A model generated the notes under the pieces. The model had not been told where the DNA came from. It worked only from the letters and a program-made list of their open reading frames with translations, and did not search any database. From Malus domestica (Eukaryota; Streptophyta; Magnoliopsida; Rosales; Rosaceae): a stretch of 64,000 nucleotides of DNA. This document shows positions 12,095 to 23,865 of this stretch, one piece after another; position 1 is the stretch's first letter; the number at the start of each line of letters is the position of its first letter. Made by a program: the position numbers and the translations under genes. The stretch is from the NCBI RefSeq assembly GCF_042453785.1, contig NC_091665.1, positions 26,007,501 to 26,071,500 of the forward strand. Reading direction: 5' to 3'.

Positions 12095-13015
12095 ATGAAG
12101 GGATCAAGCAATACCAGTGAGCTAAAAGCTCCAGTCTTTGATGGGGAGAACTATGATTTTTGGAGAATAAGAATGACAACCATTTTCAAGTCCTATGATA
12201 TATGGGATATGGTTCAACACCAGTATGAACTACCTGAGATAGAGGTCAATGCTCTAGAGGAGGACCTCATAGAAGCACAACTTAAAACATTAAAGCAGAA
12301 TTGGATGGAGGATGCTAGAGCACTTGGAATCATCCAAGGTGTTATCTCAGACACCATTTTCCCGAGGATAGCAAATGAAGAGACTGCAGAGGGAGCTCGG
12401 GAAGTTTAACAGCAAGAGTACAGAGGAGACAATAAATTCAGAAAGGTAAAACTTATCCCTTAAAAGAGATTTCGAGTATACAAGAATGAGGGAAAATGAA
12501 CTGTTAAAATGCTACTTTACTAGGCTATTTGATGTTGTAACTAAGATGAAAACACATGGTGAGGAACTGCCTAATGAAAGAGTTGTCCAGAAACTATTGA
12601 TCAGTTTGACTAAGCCCTATGATTCAATAGTAAGTGTCATTGAAGAAACCAAAGACATTGAAACTTTTAGTGTGCAAGATGTAATGGCATCCTTAAGAGC
12701 TTTTGACCAAAGGCTCGAGAGGCATGCAGATTCTGCCACTGAGAAAGCATTTCAATCACTCTCTATTGGATCTAGTAGTCAAGCTAATGCAAGCAAACAA
12801 AAACCACAGTGGAAGGGCAAGAACAAGAAATAGGAAGGAAATGGGTATCAAAACTCTAGACCTAACCAAGGCAGCAACTCAAATGAAGGTCCAAGAACCA
12901 AGCAACAATGCAAGCACTGTGACAAATTTCATCTTGGGGAATGTTGGTTCAAGGACAAGCCTAAATGTCACAAATGTAACAAGTTCGGGAACATCATGAG
13001 GGATTGCAGATCAAA
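12095..13015 (+). pseudogene. Copia-2 gag
   Basis: Starts at ATG 12095 (APVFDGENYDFWRIRM, the usual opening of copia gag). It breaks at 12407 (stop), resumes in another frame at 12486 (LISLTKPYDSIV...) and ends in a nucleic-acid-binding knuckle at about 12908-13010. There the final C-x2-C-x4-H-x4-C box reads CHKCNKFGNIMRDC, so the histidine has been replaced by asparagine. Gag would form the virus-like particle; at least two frame changes prevent that. Confidence 0.8.
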
Positions 13016-14544
13016 GAATGTGCAGCAAGTGAACTGTGCAAATCAAGTGGAGGAAAAAGCAAATGTGTTATGTGCTTTCAGTGCAAAAGTGGAGAAAAAC
13101 AATGAAGTATGGTACATTGACAGTGGCTACAGCAACCATATGACTGCACATGAGTCATTACTCATTGACCTTGACATAAACTTCACTGGAAAAATGAAAA
13201 TGGGAGATGGAAACATTGTCAAAGCCACTGGAAGAGGAACTTTGGTCATGAACACCAAGAAAGGAAGAATATGCATAAGGGAAGTGATGCTAGTGCCTGG
13301 ATTAGATGAGAATCTACTTAGTGTGGGTCAAATGATGGAGCATGGCTATTTAATACTATTTGGGGGAACTGTGGTTAAAATCTATGATGACAGGTCCCTA
13401 TCAAACATAGTGACTAGAGTAGAAGTGAAAAATAGAAGCTTTCCACTTATGTTGAAGTACCTAGAGGAAGTGGCAAAAAAAGCAAGTGTGACAGGTTCTA
13501 TGAAGCTATAGCACAAGAGGCTTGGTCATTTAAACATGACAAGCTTACAAAATTTACAAAAAGCATGAAATGGTGCAAGGGATACCAAAGATGGATCAAT
13601 GCAGTGAAACCTGTGAATGGTGTGTGTTTGGAAAGCATCACAGAGATCCATTTGAAGCTGGAAAGGCTTGAAGGGCAACAAAGCCACTCGAATTGATTCA
13701 CACAGATGTGTGTGGGCCAATGCAAACAACAACAATTAGTGGAAATAGGTATTTCCTAACCTTCATTGATGACTACTCATGGATGTGTTGGGTGTATTTC
13801 ATAAGGTTCAAGTATGAGGTATTCACAATTTTCAAGAAGTTCAAGGCAATGGTGGAATTGCAAAGTGGATACCAAATCAAAAGACTGAGAAGTGATACGG
13901 GAGGTGAGTACACATCATAAAAGTTCAATGTATTCTGTGAAGATGTGGGATTGGAGAAGCAACTCACAGCGGCATATTCACCGCAACAGAATGGCATTGC
14001 AGAAAGGAAGAATAGGACTATAGTCGAAATGGCTAAGTCTATGATGCATGAGAAGAACATGCCCTATACAATTTGGGGTGAAACAGTAAATACTGCAGTG
14101 TACCTATTAAATAGGTGCCCTACTAAAGCATTGGACAAGAAGACTCCATTTGAAGTGTTTAGTGGCAGAAAGCCTTATGTGAAACATCTGAGAGTATTTG
14201 GCTCAGTGTGCTATACTCACATTCCTCAACAACTAAGGCAAAAGTTGGAGAAATCAAGCAACAAGGGTGTTTTTATGGGTTATGGTACCATTGAGAAAGG
14301 GAACAGAGTTTACAATCTGTCAACTCAGAAGATAATCCTATCAAGGGATGTCATCTTTGATAAAGACTCAACATGGAACTGGGAAACAAGGGTAGAAGAG
14401 AAGGACAATGTCTCTCTACAACTTAATCTCAACAAAAGGAAAACAAAGAAGCCTATGGAGACCTCAATTCAAGAAGAAGTCACAGAGAATGATGACATAC
14501 AAGAGACTCCACAACAAGCAAGCATATGTCCACAACCAACTTAA
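12996..14544 (+). pseudogene. Copia-2 protease and integrase
   Basis: The protease reads WYIDSGYSNHMT at about 13112-13145. The GAG-pre-integrase zone (13500-13690) is frame-shifted. The integrase core follows with IHTDVCGPM, FIDDYSWMCWVYF and LRSDTGGEY (13693-13918), then a stop. It resumes with YSPQQNGIAERKNRT (13975-14015), which holds the catalytic glutamate, and continues to the C-terminal zone at about 14400. All catalytic positions can be seen, but not in one frame. Confidence 0.82.
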
Positions 14545-14574
14545 TCACAGATCACAACACCAAGTTCAACTCCA

Positions 14575-16100
14575 GTGAGGTTGAGAAGCTTGGATGAGAT
14601 CTATGCTACATGTAACTACTGTGCAGTAGAACTAGAATCATATGAAGAAGTTGAGAAAGACAAAGCTTGGAAGAAAGCCATGAAGGAAGAACTTGAAATG
14701 ATTGAGAAGAATGACACTTGGGAACTTGTAAATCGACCAAGTGACAAACCTGTGATTGAAGTGAAATGGGTGTACAAAGTCAAGCTCAACCTAGATGGTT
14801 CTGTACAGAAGAACAAGGCCAGATTGGTAGCTAAAGGCTACTCACAGAAACCTGGTGTAGACTTCAATGAAACCTTTGCTCCAGTAGCAAGGTTAGACAC
14901 CATAAGGACCTTGATAGCCCTAGCAGCCAAGAAGGGTTGGAAGTTGCATCAATTGGATGTCAAATCTACATTTCTAAATGGAGTGCTAAAGGAGGAAGTG
15001 TTTGTGGAACAACATCAAGGGTTCACAAGTGAAGCATTTCCAAATAAGGTGTACAAGCTAAGGAAGGCACTTTATGGCCTAAAGCAAGCTCCCAGAGCTT
15101 GGTACAGTGAGATTGATTCTTATTTCATTGAGAAAGGATTTCAGAAAAGTCCCAGTGAAGCTACACTCTACACCAAGACAGAAAGCAACAACAAGACACT
15201 CATTGTCTCAATCTATGTTGATGATGTTGTCTACATTAGAAATGATGTTGCAATGATTGAAGAGTTCAAAGAAGAAATGATGAAGAGGTATGAAATGACT
15301 GACCTAGGCCTCTTGCATCATTTTCTTGGCATTGGGGTAATTCAAGAGGCAAACAACATTTTCATTCTTCAAAGGAAGTATACTGAAACCTTACTTGAAA
15401 GGTTTGGTTTGAAGGGTTGCAAACCAGTCTTCACACCCCTAATTGCAAATGAGAAGCTTAAGAAGGATGATGGAGGTGAACCTCCAGATGCTAGTCTCTA
15501 CAAAAGCATTGTTGGTAGTCTATTGTACCTAACTACAACAAAGCCAGATCTAATGTTCTTAGCCAGCCTACTTTATAGGTTTATGTAGAATCCTAGCAAG
15601 ATACACATGGGGACAACAAAGAGAGTTCTAAGATATGTGCAAGGAACACTTAATTATGGCATCAAGTATGAAATGGGGAAGTTAACTATCCTAATTGGAT
15701 TTTGTGACAGTGACTAGGGTGGCAGTGAAGATGATAGCAGAAGCACATCGGGGTTATACTTTCACTTTTGGATCAGGGGTATTTTCATGGGCCTTTGTGA
15801 AACAACAAATTGTTGCAGTGTCCACAGCCGAGGCAGAGATTGTGTTGTTCATGGGCTATAGCTTAAACTATTTGGCTAAGGTTTATACTCAAAGACTTTG
15901 GCGAATTGCAAGTTGAAGCCACACCACTTCTGTGTGACAACACCTCTGCAATTGCCATGACCAAAACATCCAGTATTTTTTTCAGAGAACAAAGCACATC
16001 AAGAGAAGATATCACTTCATCAGAGAGGCATTGCAGGACAACACAATCAAACTAATATATTGTAGCACATAAGATTAGATCACAAACATTTTCACAAAAG
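14575..16100 (+). pseudogene. Copia-2 reverse transcriptase and RNase H
   Basis: A long open stretch (14575-15585) has RT motifs [44 protein letters not shown] and the catalytic YVDDV (about 15214). A stop at 15586 is followed by a damaged RNase H, with AVSTAEAEI at about 15812-15838. The tail to 16100 is out of frame. RNase H residues such as the DADWAG box have changed. Confidence 0.82.
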
Positions 16101-16173
16101 CATTTCCGAAGGAAAGATTCAATTACCTGAGGGGATTGCTTGGATTGACTCCCATAAGCAGTTTAGAAGGGAG

Positions 16174-16632
16174 TGTTGGAAGCTAAACAGCTTTTGAAGT
16201 CGAGGGATCGAAGGCAGCAAGGAACTCCCAAGCTTGGATTCGGTCTGCATCGAAGAAGAAAGAAGAAATGAAGGGTTTTAGTCTCCAACGGGTAGTTTCA
16301 ATTTGAATGTATGTGTGAGTGTGTGAGTGACAAGTGTACATTCCAGATTAAATCACTTAAACCCAAATGAAGGGGTAGGATTAAATCTGGAGAAGTAAGG
16401 TAGAAATACTTGTTTAAGTCTCTTGTCAATCACTCTCTAAAAGAGTACGGGTTATGGCAATGCACCATACCCTTCAATCACTCCTTTACTTAATGAAATT
16501 ATGGCTGCTGAATTTACACAGCCCTGAAGCCGTCAGTACCAACTCCAAGTTCTCTCCATTCTCTGCTATTCTAATCCTAAGAAACCCATCCAAAACTATC
16601 CATCAAAACACCTAAACAAACAAACTTTATCA
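16174..16632 (+). repeat. Copia-2 3' LTR
   Basis: 459 bp, preceded by a polypurine tract and followed by AGTAG at 16633-16637. Confidence 0.92.
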
Positions 16633-16637
16633 AGTAG

Positions 16638-17290
16638 TGTTCATTTTTTGCCTGCGTTTAGTACCAAGGAGCAGAGCCTCTAGGCACTGTAACTAATGGC
16701 TTCTTCACGAGCCTTAGTTAAGAGCACTGTGCTCTCATACTTTGGGCCAACATTGTTAAGTATAATACCAACAAGATCCGAATCGGATATAGGAACGCTA
16801 AATAAGGATGGACTATCAGCAAGAAAATTAAATTTATCCGGGAATTCAAAATGGAAGAATCACCTCTCTGAGTGTTCATCAACTCATTACGAAGCTGGAG
16901 AAGGTGGCCAGTGGATTGAGAAGCATAACGTTCACGGAGAGTAGTCTAGACAGAGTGGGAACTGGTTTTTCCCAATCAAAGCTACGAGCACAGTAGGATG
17001 AATTGAAGAATTAATCCAGGACATGACCATGGCGTCCTGTTGGATCCAAGCAGCGAACTATGGATTCACTGTGTCAATAATATTGCCCTCAACATCTTTG
17101 AGAAATGTAGGAGGACATTTTGCTAGTTTGATCGACAAAAGAGACAAGGTTCCCGCGTATAAGCAAGGGGAGCATTTGTGGTTGCCAGATGGGGTAATTT
17201 GTTACGATCTAGTTTGATCATAATAAAATTAGAGGCATTGGGTAGAACAGGAAGGGGAATAGGAGGAGAAGAGTTGGACTAGGAGGCCAT
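16638..17290 (-). pseudogene. Copia-3 gag N-terminal part
   Basis: A minus-strand ATG at 17290 opens MAS and then meets a TAG. Downstream the typical gag stretch DAMVMSWINSSIHPTVLVA can be read at about 17037-16985. The rest is scattered over frames. The left edge is the AGTAG duplication of Copia-2. Confidence 0.6.
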
Positions 17291-17349
17291 TTGAGTGGAA
17301 AAAACAAAAAAATTCAATGTTGTCGTAAGACTTTAGCTTGTGGATACCA

Positions 17350-17800
17350 TGAAAGAACCTAAACTAGGTTTGAAAAACTGATTGCATAAGCTCAACTCAT
17401 TTAATGATGTGTGAGGCTTCGACTTTATTATATAGGGATTATACAGATCATGTATTTGTTACAAATTGCTTATCTTTACAAGTATTCAAAAGACAAACTA
17501 AACTAACAGATTAAAAAGAGATTTAGATATGCTAGGGTTTATCCGATTGGCTCTCCTTTGACTGGCATTCAAACCGTTCAATCTGTACGGAATGGCGGGA
17601 GGGTGAAATTCAAAGTGAGATGAGGCGGATTGTTGACATGGCGTCATCTGTGACTTCGACTGCTGACATGGTTTATCATTACTTTCACTCACTTCTTTCT
17701 TTCTAATCTCTTCTATCTATCAAACAATTCATGTTTTTCATACAATAGTAGGGAAGTCCTATTTATACTAGAAGAAATTGATTGCAAAACTTGGAGACAA
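17350..17800 (-). repeat. Copia-3 5' LTR (outer end not defined)
   Basis: The inner end is the CA next to the primer-binding site at 17350. A minus-strand TATA box (TATAAATAGG) lies at about 17769-17758, consistent with the LTR promoter. The partner LTR is lost, so the outer end is a guess. Confidence 0.5.
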
Positions 17801-19024
17801 AGTAAAAATACTAACATAATATAAAATAGTATGGGTGGAGATGGACATCAACATCTTACTTTTCATATTGACATGCACTTGGCAAAGTAATTTAGATGGA
17901 AGAACTAATTTAACTACACGTGGCTTGAAAGATAATAAGGAAAACACTTTTCTCTTCCTACGGCAAGATAAGGGCAAAATGACGGAGCTCTATTTTCACG
18001 CCCGGATCAGGGTCGGTGAAAAATAATCCTACGCTCGATGCACGGGTAAAAGAATTGAAGAAACTCTGGTGAAAATAAAAATTCTTCTTATAGATATAAC
18101 CCAATTACCTTATACTTAAGTGTACAAAAAAATAAATGACAGTTGTCTCTGTTACTATATATCACAACTTCAGCTCGTCTAACTCCTATCTTGTCAAATA
18201 ACTTATTTGTACAATAAAAAGATGAGGGGTGAGTAACAACCATTGTCGCTCAGTCAATAAAATATGAAATATGCCAGTTACAAGACTGTCGTTTTACTCA
18301 CTCTAGAAAACATAGTACCTATATAAAATCATATATCACATCATCCATTTACGTGTTAATTATATCCTTCATCAAATATAACTCACCATGTGACCCTCAT
18401 TGGCCTTTCAGTCCCAATATGCCCGTGTGCAATTTACATTTATTCCTTGAAATAATGCAACACCAAAATTCTCATGCTCCATAAACCATCCAACAGTTCC
18501 ACATAGAATGTATATTTACCCATCAAAACGTTTATACAAAAATCAAACATGCTTGACTTTGGAATAGATAGATGTTTGTAAATAGAGCAAATTCCATGAT
18601 AATTCATGGTTTTCATTTATTTGAAAATAAGAACATTTTGAACACATTATATAAACCACTCTCCTCGATCAATAGCTAGAACCTCGGCACAACAAACCTA
18701 CTAACAATCTCCGCACATCAAGGGGTCGTTTTGTGGGTTGGATGGGATTGCGCCTTAGGGATAAAATTAGATTAGCAGGGATTGGTTAGGTTTTAAATCC
18801 CAGTCCATTGTTTGGTGAAACTAAACTGGATTGGACTAGATTGGACTTAAAAGCCTAGGCCTCGTTTGGTACATCGGACTGTATTGACTATTTCAGTCGA
18901 ACATTAATATGTGCATCATATAGTATTGACTAATAATCAAGCATTTGGTGGATTGTCAGATTAATTTGTACATCGGATAGTACTTCGAACAATAATATTT
19001 TTCACTTAATAATTGATGTTAAAA
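17801..19024. other. AT-rich intergenic DNA with MITE scraps
   Basis: No gene is seen. At 18720-18860 there is GGGTCGTTTTGTGGGTTGG-type sequence, and at 18858 a GGCCTCGTTTGGTACATCGG terminus closely like the Tourist-like element at 39101. Both look like fragments of small DNA transposons without a matching second end. Confidence 0.45.
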
Positions 19025-19891
19025 GGGAATTTTGGAAAAGTAATCTAAATTTGGATCCTATAGAATTATAGCCAGACTTTTAAATATATGATAATTATAA
19101 CCAAAAGTTGATGTGAAAATACTAATATACCCTTAAATCTTATGCCACAACCAAAATATCCAATTTTGTTAGCCGCAAGCAAGTTTGTCCTCTTCCCATG
19201 ACTCCCTGAGTATCTCAGTCCCTCTTAACCAGCATATACCTCTGAAGACTCTAGTCCCTCACTGACCACTCACATCCAAACAAATGGAACCAGAGCCGCC
19301 AATCCTTCTTCCAAATGCCACTTAGCTTATAGCCTCTGCACTTTCCAAAATATATATTTGTTTTTAACAGAGAAATTTGAAGAATGCTTTGGGTGGTTAG
19401 TAAACTACCTGAATATAAATGGTGCATGGGTGCGCAGTAGCTTTGAGGTGGTAGTCGATGGTCCACCGGATGGCCTGCCGGGCATTCTGCAGCTCACCCT
19501 TCATCCAAACACAGGGAAGATGAGAAAGCAGACCTCCAATGGCGTTTTGGCCCATGGGTTTTCTCTACGCCCACCCACACGGACACCCAAATCATCAAAT
19601 CGGAAACTTGTTGGGCATTAAAGCTTTTTCAATGTCAAACGCAGATTTCAGTTTCAAAAGTAGATTGCAAGTTTCCCAACTCTACAGTCCCAAAACTTTC
19701 ACGTAAGTTAAAACTTTATTGGGTAATGTTTTGTTGTGTTTGGTTGCTGAGAAAATCGGAGCGAATGAGAAAGTTTTTAGTCATTAAGGTTATATTAGTA
19801 TTTTTACATCAACTTTTGGTTATAATTATTATAAACATAAAATGATGGCTATAATTTTATATCAAATTCTGATTATTTTTCCATATTTCCC
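19025..19891. mobile_element. Mutator-like element, non-autonomous, about 100-bp TIRs
   Basis: The left end 19025-19135 and the right end 19785-19891 are inverted copies of each other. Both hold an ATAATTATAACCAAAAGTTG core and start GGGAA.T.TTGG-like. Direct repeats ATGTTAAAA (19016-19024) and ATATTAAAA (19892-19900) form a 9-bp duplication with one mismatch, typical of Mutator-like elements. The 640-bp middle is less AT-rich than the arms and has no transposase. It may be captured host sequence. Confidence 0.72.
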
Positions 19892-20639
19892 ATATTAAAA
19901 TGAAAAAAAAAATCAAAGAAAAACAGAATAAAAAGAATTAAGGGTAAATAACATTGTATCCCCTCAGGTTTGGGGTCGAATTCAATTCCTTACAATATCT
20001 TTAAAACATTTTAATTTCATACATTTACTTATCATTTTATTTCAATTTCATACATCCGTTAGAAAATCTATGAAGTAAACCGTTAAGTGATGACATAGCA
20101 AATATGGGGTCCCCATTTGTTCTGACATGGCTGCCACATTTGTGCCATGTGGCTAAACACTTAATAAAAATTTTAAAATATTAAAATAATTAATTATAAA
20201 AAATTATAAATAAAAAAAACCAGAAATCCCCATATTCGAAAAAGTTAAGTGAGAGAAAGAGTGAGAAGAGAGAAATAGCCCGCCACCTTCCTTGTCATCC
20301 ACACCCAAGGCCTCAAAAACCCTACCTACAACTCTGGACTTCGCTGCAGCAATGGCCGAGTTGACTCAACTACAACAAGCCTAGGGACGGCTCCAACGGC
20401 TTCAAACGCTTCAACTTCTTGAAAGCTTCGAAGAATGGCATGGTTTCTGGGTTAGGCTGAGACGGGTCCTTAGACATTGGAGATCGAAATCGTATTCTAG
20501 GATGTGGGTATTACTGTGATCAACTCTTTAGAGAGACAAAGAGGAGAGAGAGAGCATAGAGGTGTAGGGAGGAGGTCCTTGAGGCTGGTGTACGAGACGG
20601 TCTAGATCGTGACCATCTCGATGTCGGAGATCTCGATCT

Positions 20640-20725
20640 CATCGTCGAAGTCTTTGGGGAGAAGAAACATTAGGGAATGTGAATTAGGAGTAGGGTTTTT
20701 AGGGTTTTTAACGACGGAGGTCTCC
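20640..20725 (-). pseudogene. Possible host-gene fragment captured by the Mutator-like element
   Basis: On the minus strand an ATG at about 20725 opens about 38 codons rich in Pro/Asn and then acidic (METSVVKNPKNPTP, later LPKDFDDEIEISDIE) before a TAG near 20610. The flanking DNA resembles a 5' leader (AG repeats, GTAGGGTTTTTAGGGTTT). I do not recognise the gene. That it was captured is inferred from its position between Mutator arms. Confidence 0.35.
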
Positions 20726-21133
20726 ATGGAATCTGGGATTCCGTCACCGATTCCGATTAGTGATTTTTTCAGAGACAGAGTGGAGATTAATTCGGGAGGG
20801 TTTTTGTGTTGCGTTTCGAGTTTTTGTGAAGCAGGAGAAGGGGTGGGTGATGGGGGATAGGAGAATGGGGTGGACTCGGGTGGGATTTTTGGGGGTGGAT
20901 GATGGGGAATGGGAAAAGGGGGTGGGTAATGGGTGGGGAAGATGAAGGGGATTTCTAGGTTTTTTTTTCTTTAATTAATTATTTTAATATTACAAATTTT
21001 TTATTAAGTGTTTAGCCACGTGACACAAATGTGGCACTCATGTCAGCATAAATAGGATCTCATATTTTCCACGTCATCACTTAACGGTTTACTTAACAGA
21101 TTTTCTAATGGATGTATGAAATTAAAATAAAAT

Positions 21134-22055
21134 TGTTTGGGCCCAAAATAATAGTTTGGGCCGAGGGTAGGATCACTCTCGGCCCAGGAGGCCGGGCGGC
21201 AAAAGGACCATGGATCGGTCAACCCGTGGGAGTCCAAACCTAGGGCGGTTAGGACGAATCCTAGTGCAATGGGGAGTCTCGACGGGATCGGATATCCAGG
21301 AAACTAATCCAGCTTAGCTAAGGACTAGGTTCATAGTCCTAGTAGATGTAGGACTGGTCGAGGTGATCCGGAGAGGGAAACCTAGTCCGAGTAGGATTTA
21401 AACTCGGACTCAAAGTTCAGTACTATAAATAGGGGACGCTGTGCATCAGGAAAAGGACCCTGCAAATCAACACAAAATTGCCCTGCGCAAACTCTCACAA
21501 CTTGAGATCTTTTTCTTTTCCTTTTTCGCTGACACATCTTCCGTTGGCATCAACAGCACTGTGGAAGCAACCGGTGATATCTTAAGTCGGCATAGATAGC
21601 TCTGTCACCGTAGAATCAGTCGGTTTCGCAGTACCTTCCGTTGGCATCAACAGCACTGCGGCGAGAACGGTCGATTACCTATCCAAGTCTCGGTCGAGAA
21701 GGGTTTTCGAATCCTTGTTGGTCGAGGTCATCTCATTAGCCTTCTCGGCGAGGTGAGGTGTCACAGTTATTACATTCGGCACATTGCAAGCCGAATTCGG
21801 TTCATGAACTTTGTAAGAAATAGCAGCCTTGTCTTCAGGCTCGAGAACCCAAGAGGCCTAGACGTGTTCCTTTCTCGGCCGCAATCGTAAGACGCAGAAG
21901 TCAGTAGCGCGACCCAACGCAGCATCATCAAATTTACTCCTCGGCCGAGCCTCGGCCGACGAGTTGGCACGCCCCGCAATCACCGAAGGACGTAGTTAGC
22001 TTAGAATATACTCGGCCTGCGCGCCACGTAGGCTTTGTAATTTCTAAGGTCAACA
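21134..22055 (+). repeat. Gypsy 5' LTR
   Basis: 922 bp. The TATA box CTATAAATAGG at about 21423-21433 should drive the genomic transcript. Differences from the 3' LTR are seven single substitutions, most of them C/T or G/A. Confidence 0.95.
21423..21433 (+). promoter_or_regulatory. Gypsy LTR TATA box
   Basis: CTATAAATAGG lies about 290 bp into the LTR. The same motif is present in the 3' LTR at about 31262. Confidence 0.7.
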
Positions 22056-22077
22056 TTTTGGCACGCCCGGTGGGACC
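22056..22077 (+). promoter_or_regulatory. Gypsy primer-binding site region
   Basis: TTTTGGCACGCCCGGTGGGA directly follows the 5' LTR. Which tRNA pairs with it I cannot say without a comparison. A close relative of the same string, in reverse, lies at 37126-37147 next to another LTR. Confidence 0.75.
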
Positions 22078-22098
22078 TAGTGCTAAACTACGAAGTTC

Positions 22099-23832
22099 AT
22101 GCCAATTGAAACACGATCGGTAAAAAAGAAAACCACTATGGGAAAGTCGATAGCTGATTTGCCGAATCAAAGCACGGGACAAAGTGTGCCACAGACGCAG
22201 AATCCCCTCAGCGCTGTGACACCTGAGTCCACGAGTGCGACCCGCCGAGAAAGAGAAGTTAATCTCGGCAGTCAACTCCGCGGTCCAGAAGTCCCTAACA
22301 GGAACACCTGCATTCTCACTGAAGGGATAGTAGAAGAGTGTGACGAGGATGGTGGTGAAGGATCTGATCCACCAACAAGGTCGTTTCTTCGAAAGCGACT
22401 GGACGAGCAGTCTCGGTCAGTCGAGCAGACGTTTAGTCGAGGCATTGACAAGTTGCATGACGCGATACTCAGTTCCAATGACCGACAAACCAGGCTGCTC
22501 GAAATGCTGGTTAGTCAAGTTGGTGGCAGCAGGCCTTTCGATCTTCGCCAACATTGTTTACCAGGAAACAACCCGGTACCGATTGTACCGGCCGAGCCCA
22601 TTCCTGCCCCGCTCAAACCAATTAACTTGGAGAAAGGAGGAGGGTCGAATAGTAGGTCAGAAGGGACCGACCAGAGGGTCGAAGCAACACCTGTTGATAT
22701 GACCGAAGTTCAACGGATGATCGACTCGGCCATGAAGAAAGGGCCGAAGTTTCCCAAGTTTATTCATCCGTACCCAGCTTACGTGGAAACGTTTGGATAC
22801 CCGAAGGGTTTCAAAATCCCAGATTTTAGTCTTTTTGCCGATGAATCGTCCCTGTCTTCGTTGGAGCACGTGGCTCGTTTCACCGCGCAATGCGGAGACG
22901 TTAATAGTGATTTCCATAAGTTACGGCTGTTCAATTTCTCATTGACCGGCTCGGCATTTGCCTGGTACATCAATCTCCCGCCTAATTCCGTCCAAAACTG
23001 GGAGGAGTTGGTCGAGAAGTTTCACGAGCAGTTTTATCGGCCGGGGATGGAGATGTCAGTCTCTTCATTAGCACGGATGGCTCAAGCATCTGATGAGTCA
23101 CCAATGGATTATCTTACCAGGTTCAAATCGGCTAGGAATTGGTGCCGAGTGCCTTTACCCGAAGTCGAATTTGTCAGGCTTGCTTTGAACGGCCTTGATG
23201 TCGAATACAAAAAGAAATTCTTGGGGGCAAATTTCCGGGATATGTACGAATTAGCCCAACATGTCGAGCAGTATGATTATTTGCTTCGCGAGGAAAAGAC
23301 TTCGAAGACTCCAACTCGGGGAACGATTTACAAGAACCCTACTGTCAATTATGCATCAACCGAGGATGAGTGCGTTAGTGTGGATGTGGCTGAGATAGTG
23401 ATAGATAAGCCATATGTTTGCAAGGCATTGACTCAGGTTGATTCTCGAGAAGCCAAAAGTCGCTTGGCCACTGAAGGAACATCGAAACCGTCAAAGGTTT
23501 ATACTTTCGATATTACCAAGGCTGATGTAATTTTTGACCAACTGTTGTCAGCAAGAATCATTAAGCTTCGGCCTGGTCATAACATTCCTAAGGCCGAAGA
23601 GCTTAAAGGAAAGGTGTATTGCAAATACCATAATTCGAGCAAACACACGACAAACAATTGCGTCGTATTTCGCGATAACGTCCAAAGTTGGATTGATAAT
23701 GGCAAACTGAAGTTTCCCGAGAAGAGGATGAGTGTTGATACTGATCCATTCCCCACGGCAACAGTAAACATGGTCGACGCGTACCTACCCAAGGACAAAG
23801 GGAAAGGCAAGGCTGAAGTGGTTGAGACATAA
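22099..23832 (+). CDS. gag: Gypsy gag polyprotein, 577 aa
   Basis: Starts at ATG 22099, 44 bp after the LTR. A charged, variable N-terminal third is followed by a retrotransposon gag (capsid-like) domain at about residues 260-395 (GSAFAWYINLPPNSVQNWEE, FRDMYELAQHVEQYDYLLRE). A Cys/His motif (YCKYHNSSKHTTNNC) at about 506-522 is the zinc-knuckle variant of this lineage. Gag would build the particle. The reading frame stays open past the TAA at 23830 and continues as the protease ORF, so gag and pol were once one frame, or the stop is suppressed. Confidence 0.9.
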   Translation: MPIETRSVKKKTTMGKSIADLPNQSTGQSVPQTQNPLSAVTPESTSATRREREVNLGSQLRGPEVPNRNTCILTEGIVEECDEDGGEGSDPPTRSFLRKRLDEQSRSVEQTFSRGIDKLHDAILSSNDRQTRLLEMLVSQVGGSRPFDLRQHCLPGNNPVPIVPAEPIPAPLKPINLEKGGGSNSRSEGTDQRVEATPVDMTEVQRMIDSAMKKGPKFPKFIHPYPAYVETFGYPKGFKIPDFSLFADESSLSSLEHVARFTAQCGDVNSDFHKLRLFNFSLTGSAFAWYINLPPNSVQNWEELVEKFHEQFYRPGMEMSVSSLARMAQASDESPMDYLTRFKSARNWCRVPLPEVEFVRLALNGLDVEYKKKFLGANFRDMYELAQHVEQYDYLLREEKTSKTPTRGTIYKNPTVNYASTEDECVSVDVAEIVIDKPYVCKALTQVDSREAKSRLATEGTSKPSKVYTFDITKADVIFDQLLSARIIKLRPGHNIPKAEELKGKVYCKYHNSSKHTTNNCVVFRDNVQSWIDNGKLKFPEKRMSVDTDPFPTATVNMVDAYLPKDKGKGKAEVVET

Positions 23833-23865
23833 CGCCCGCGGAATCAGAATGTTCGGCCACGATTC

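Larger units (their letters stand above)
11516..16632 (+). mobile_element. Copia-2: complete but dead Ty1/copia element
   Basis: LTRs at 11516-11975 and 16174-16632 both run TGTTGGAAGC...TTTATCA. The target duplication AGTAG is at 11511-11515 and 16633-16637. A weak primer-binding site follows the 5' LTR (11976-11988, about TAGCCTTAGAGCC). A polypurine tract (GTTTAGAAGGGAG) precedes the 3' LTR. The interior carries gag, protease, integrase, RT and RNase H in copia order with many frame breaks. By eye the LTRs differ at about 18 positions of 460 (about 4%), so this insertion is several times older than the gypsy element at 21134. Confidence 0.93.
10770..17349 (-). mobile_element. Copia-3: truncated minus-strand copia, host of Copia-2
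   Basis: Minus-strand gag (17290-16638) and a gag end plus protease piece (11510-10784) belong to one element; the complete Copia-2 lies between them with a 5-bp duplication. A primer-binding-site-like TGGTATCCACAAGC (17349-17336, minus) abuts an LTR end at 17350. To the left the element stops after the protease; integrase, RT, RNase H and the 3' LTR are gone. Confidence 0.75.
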
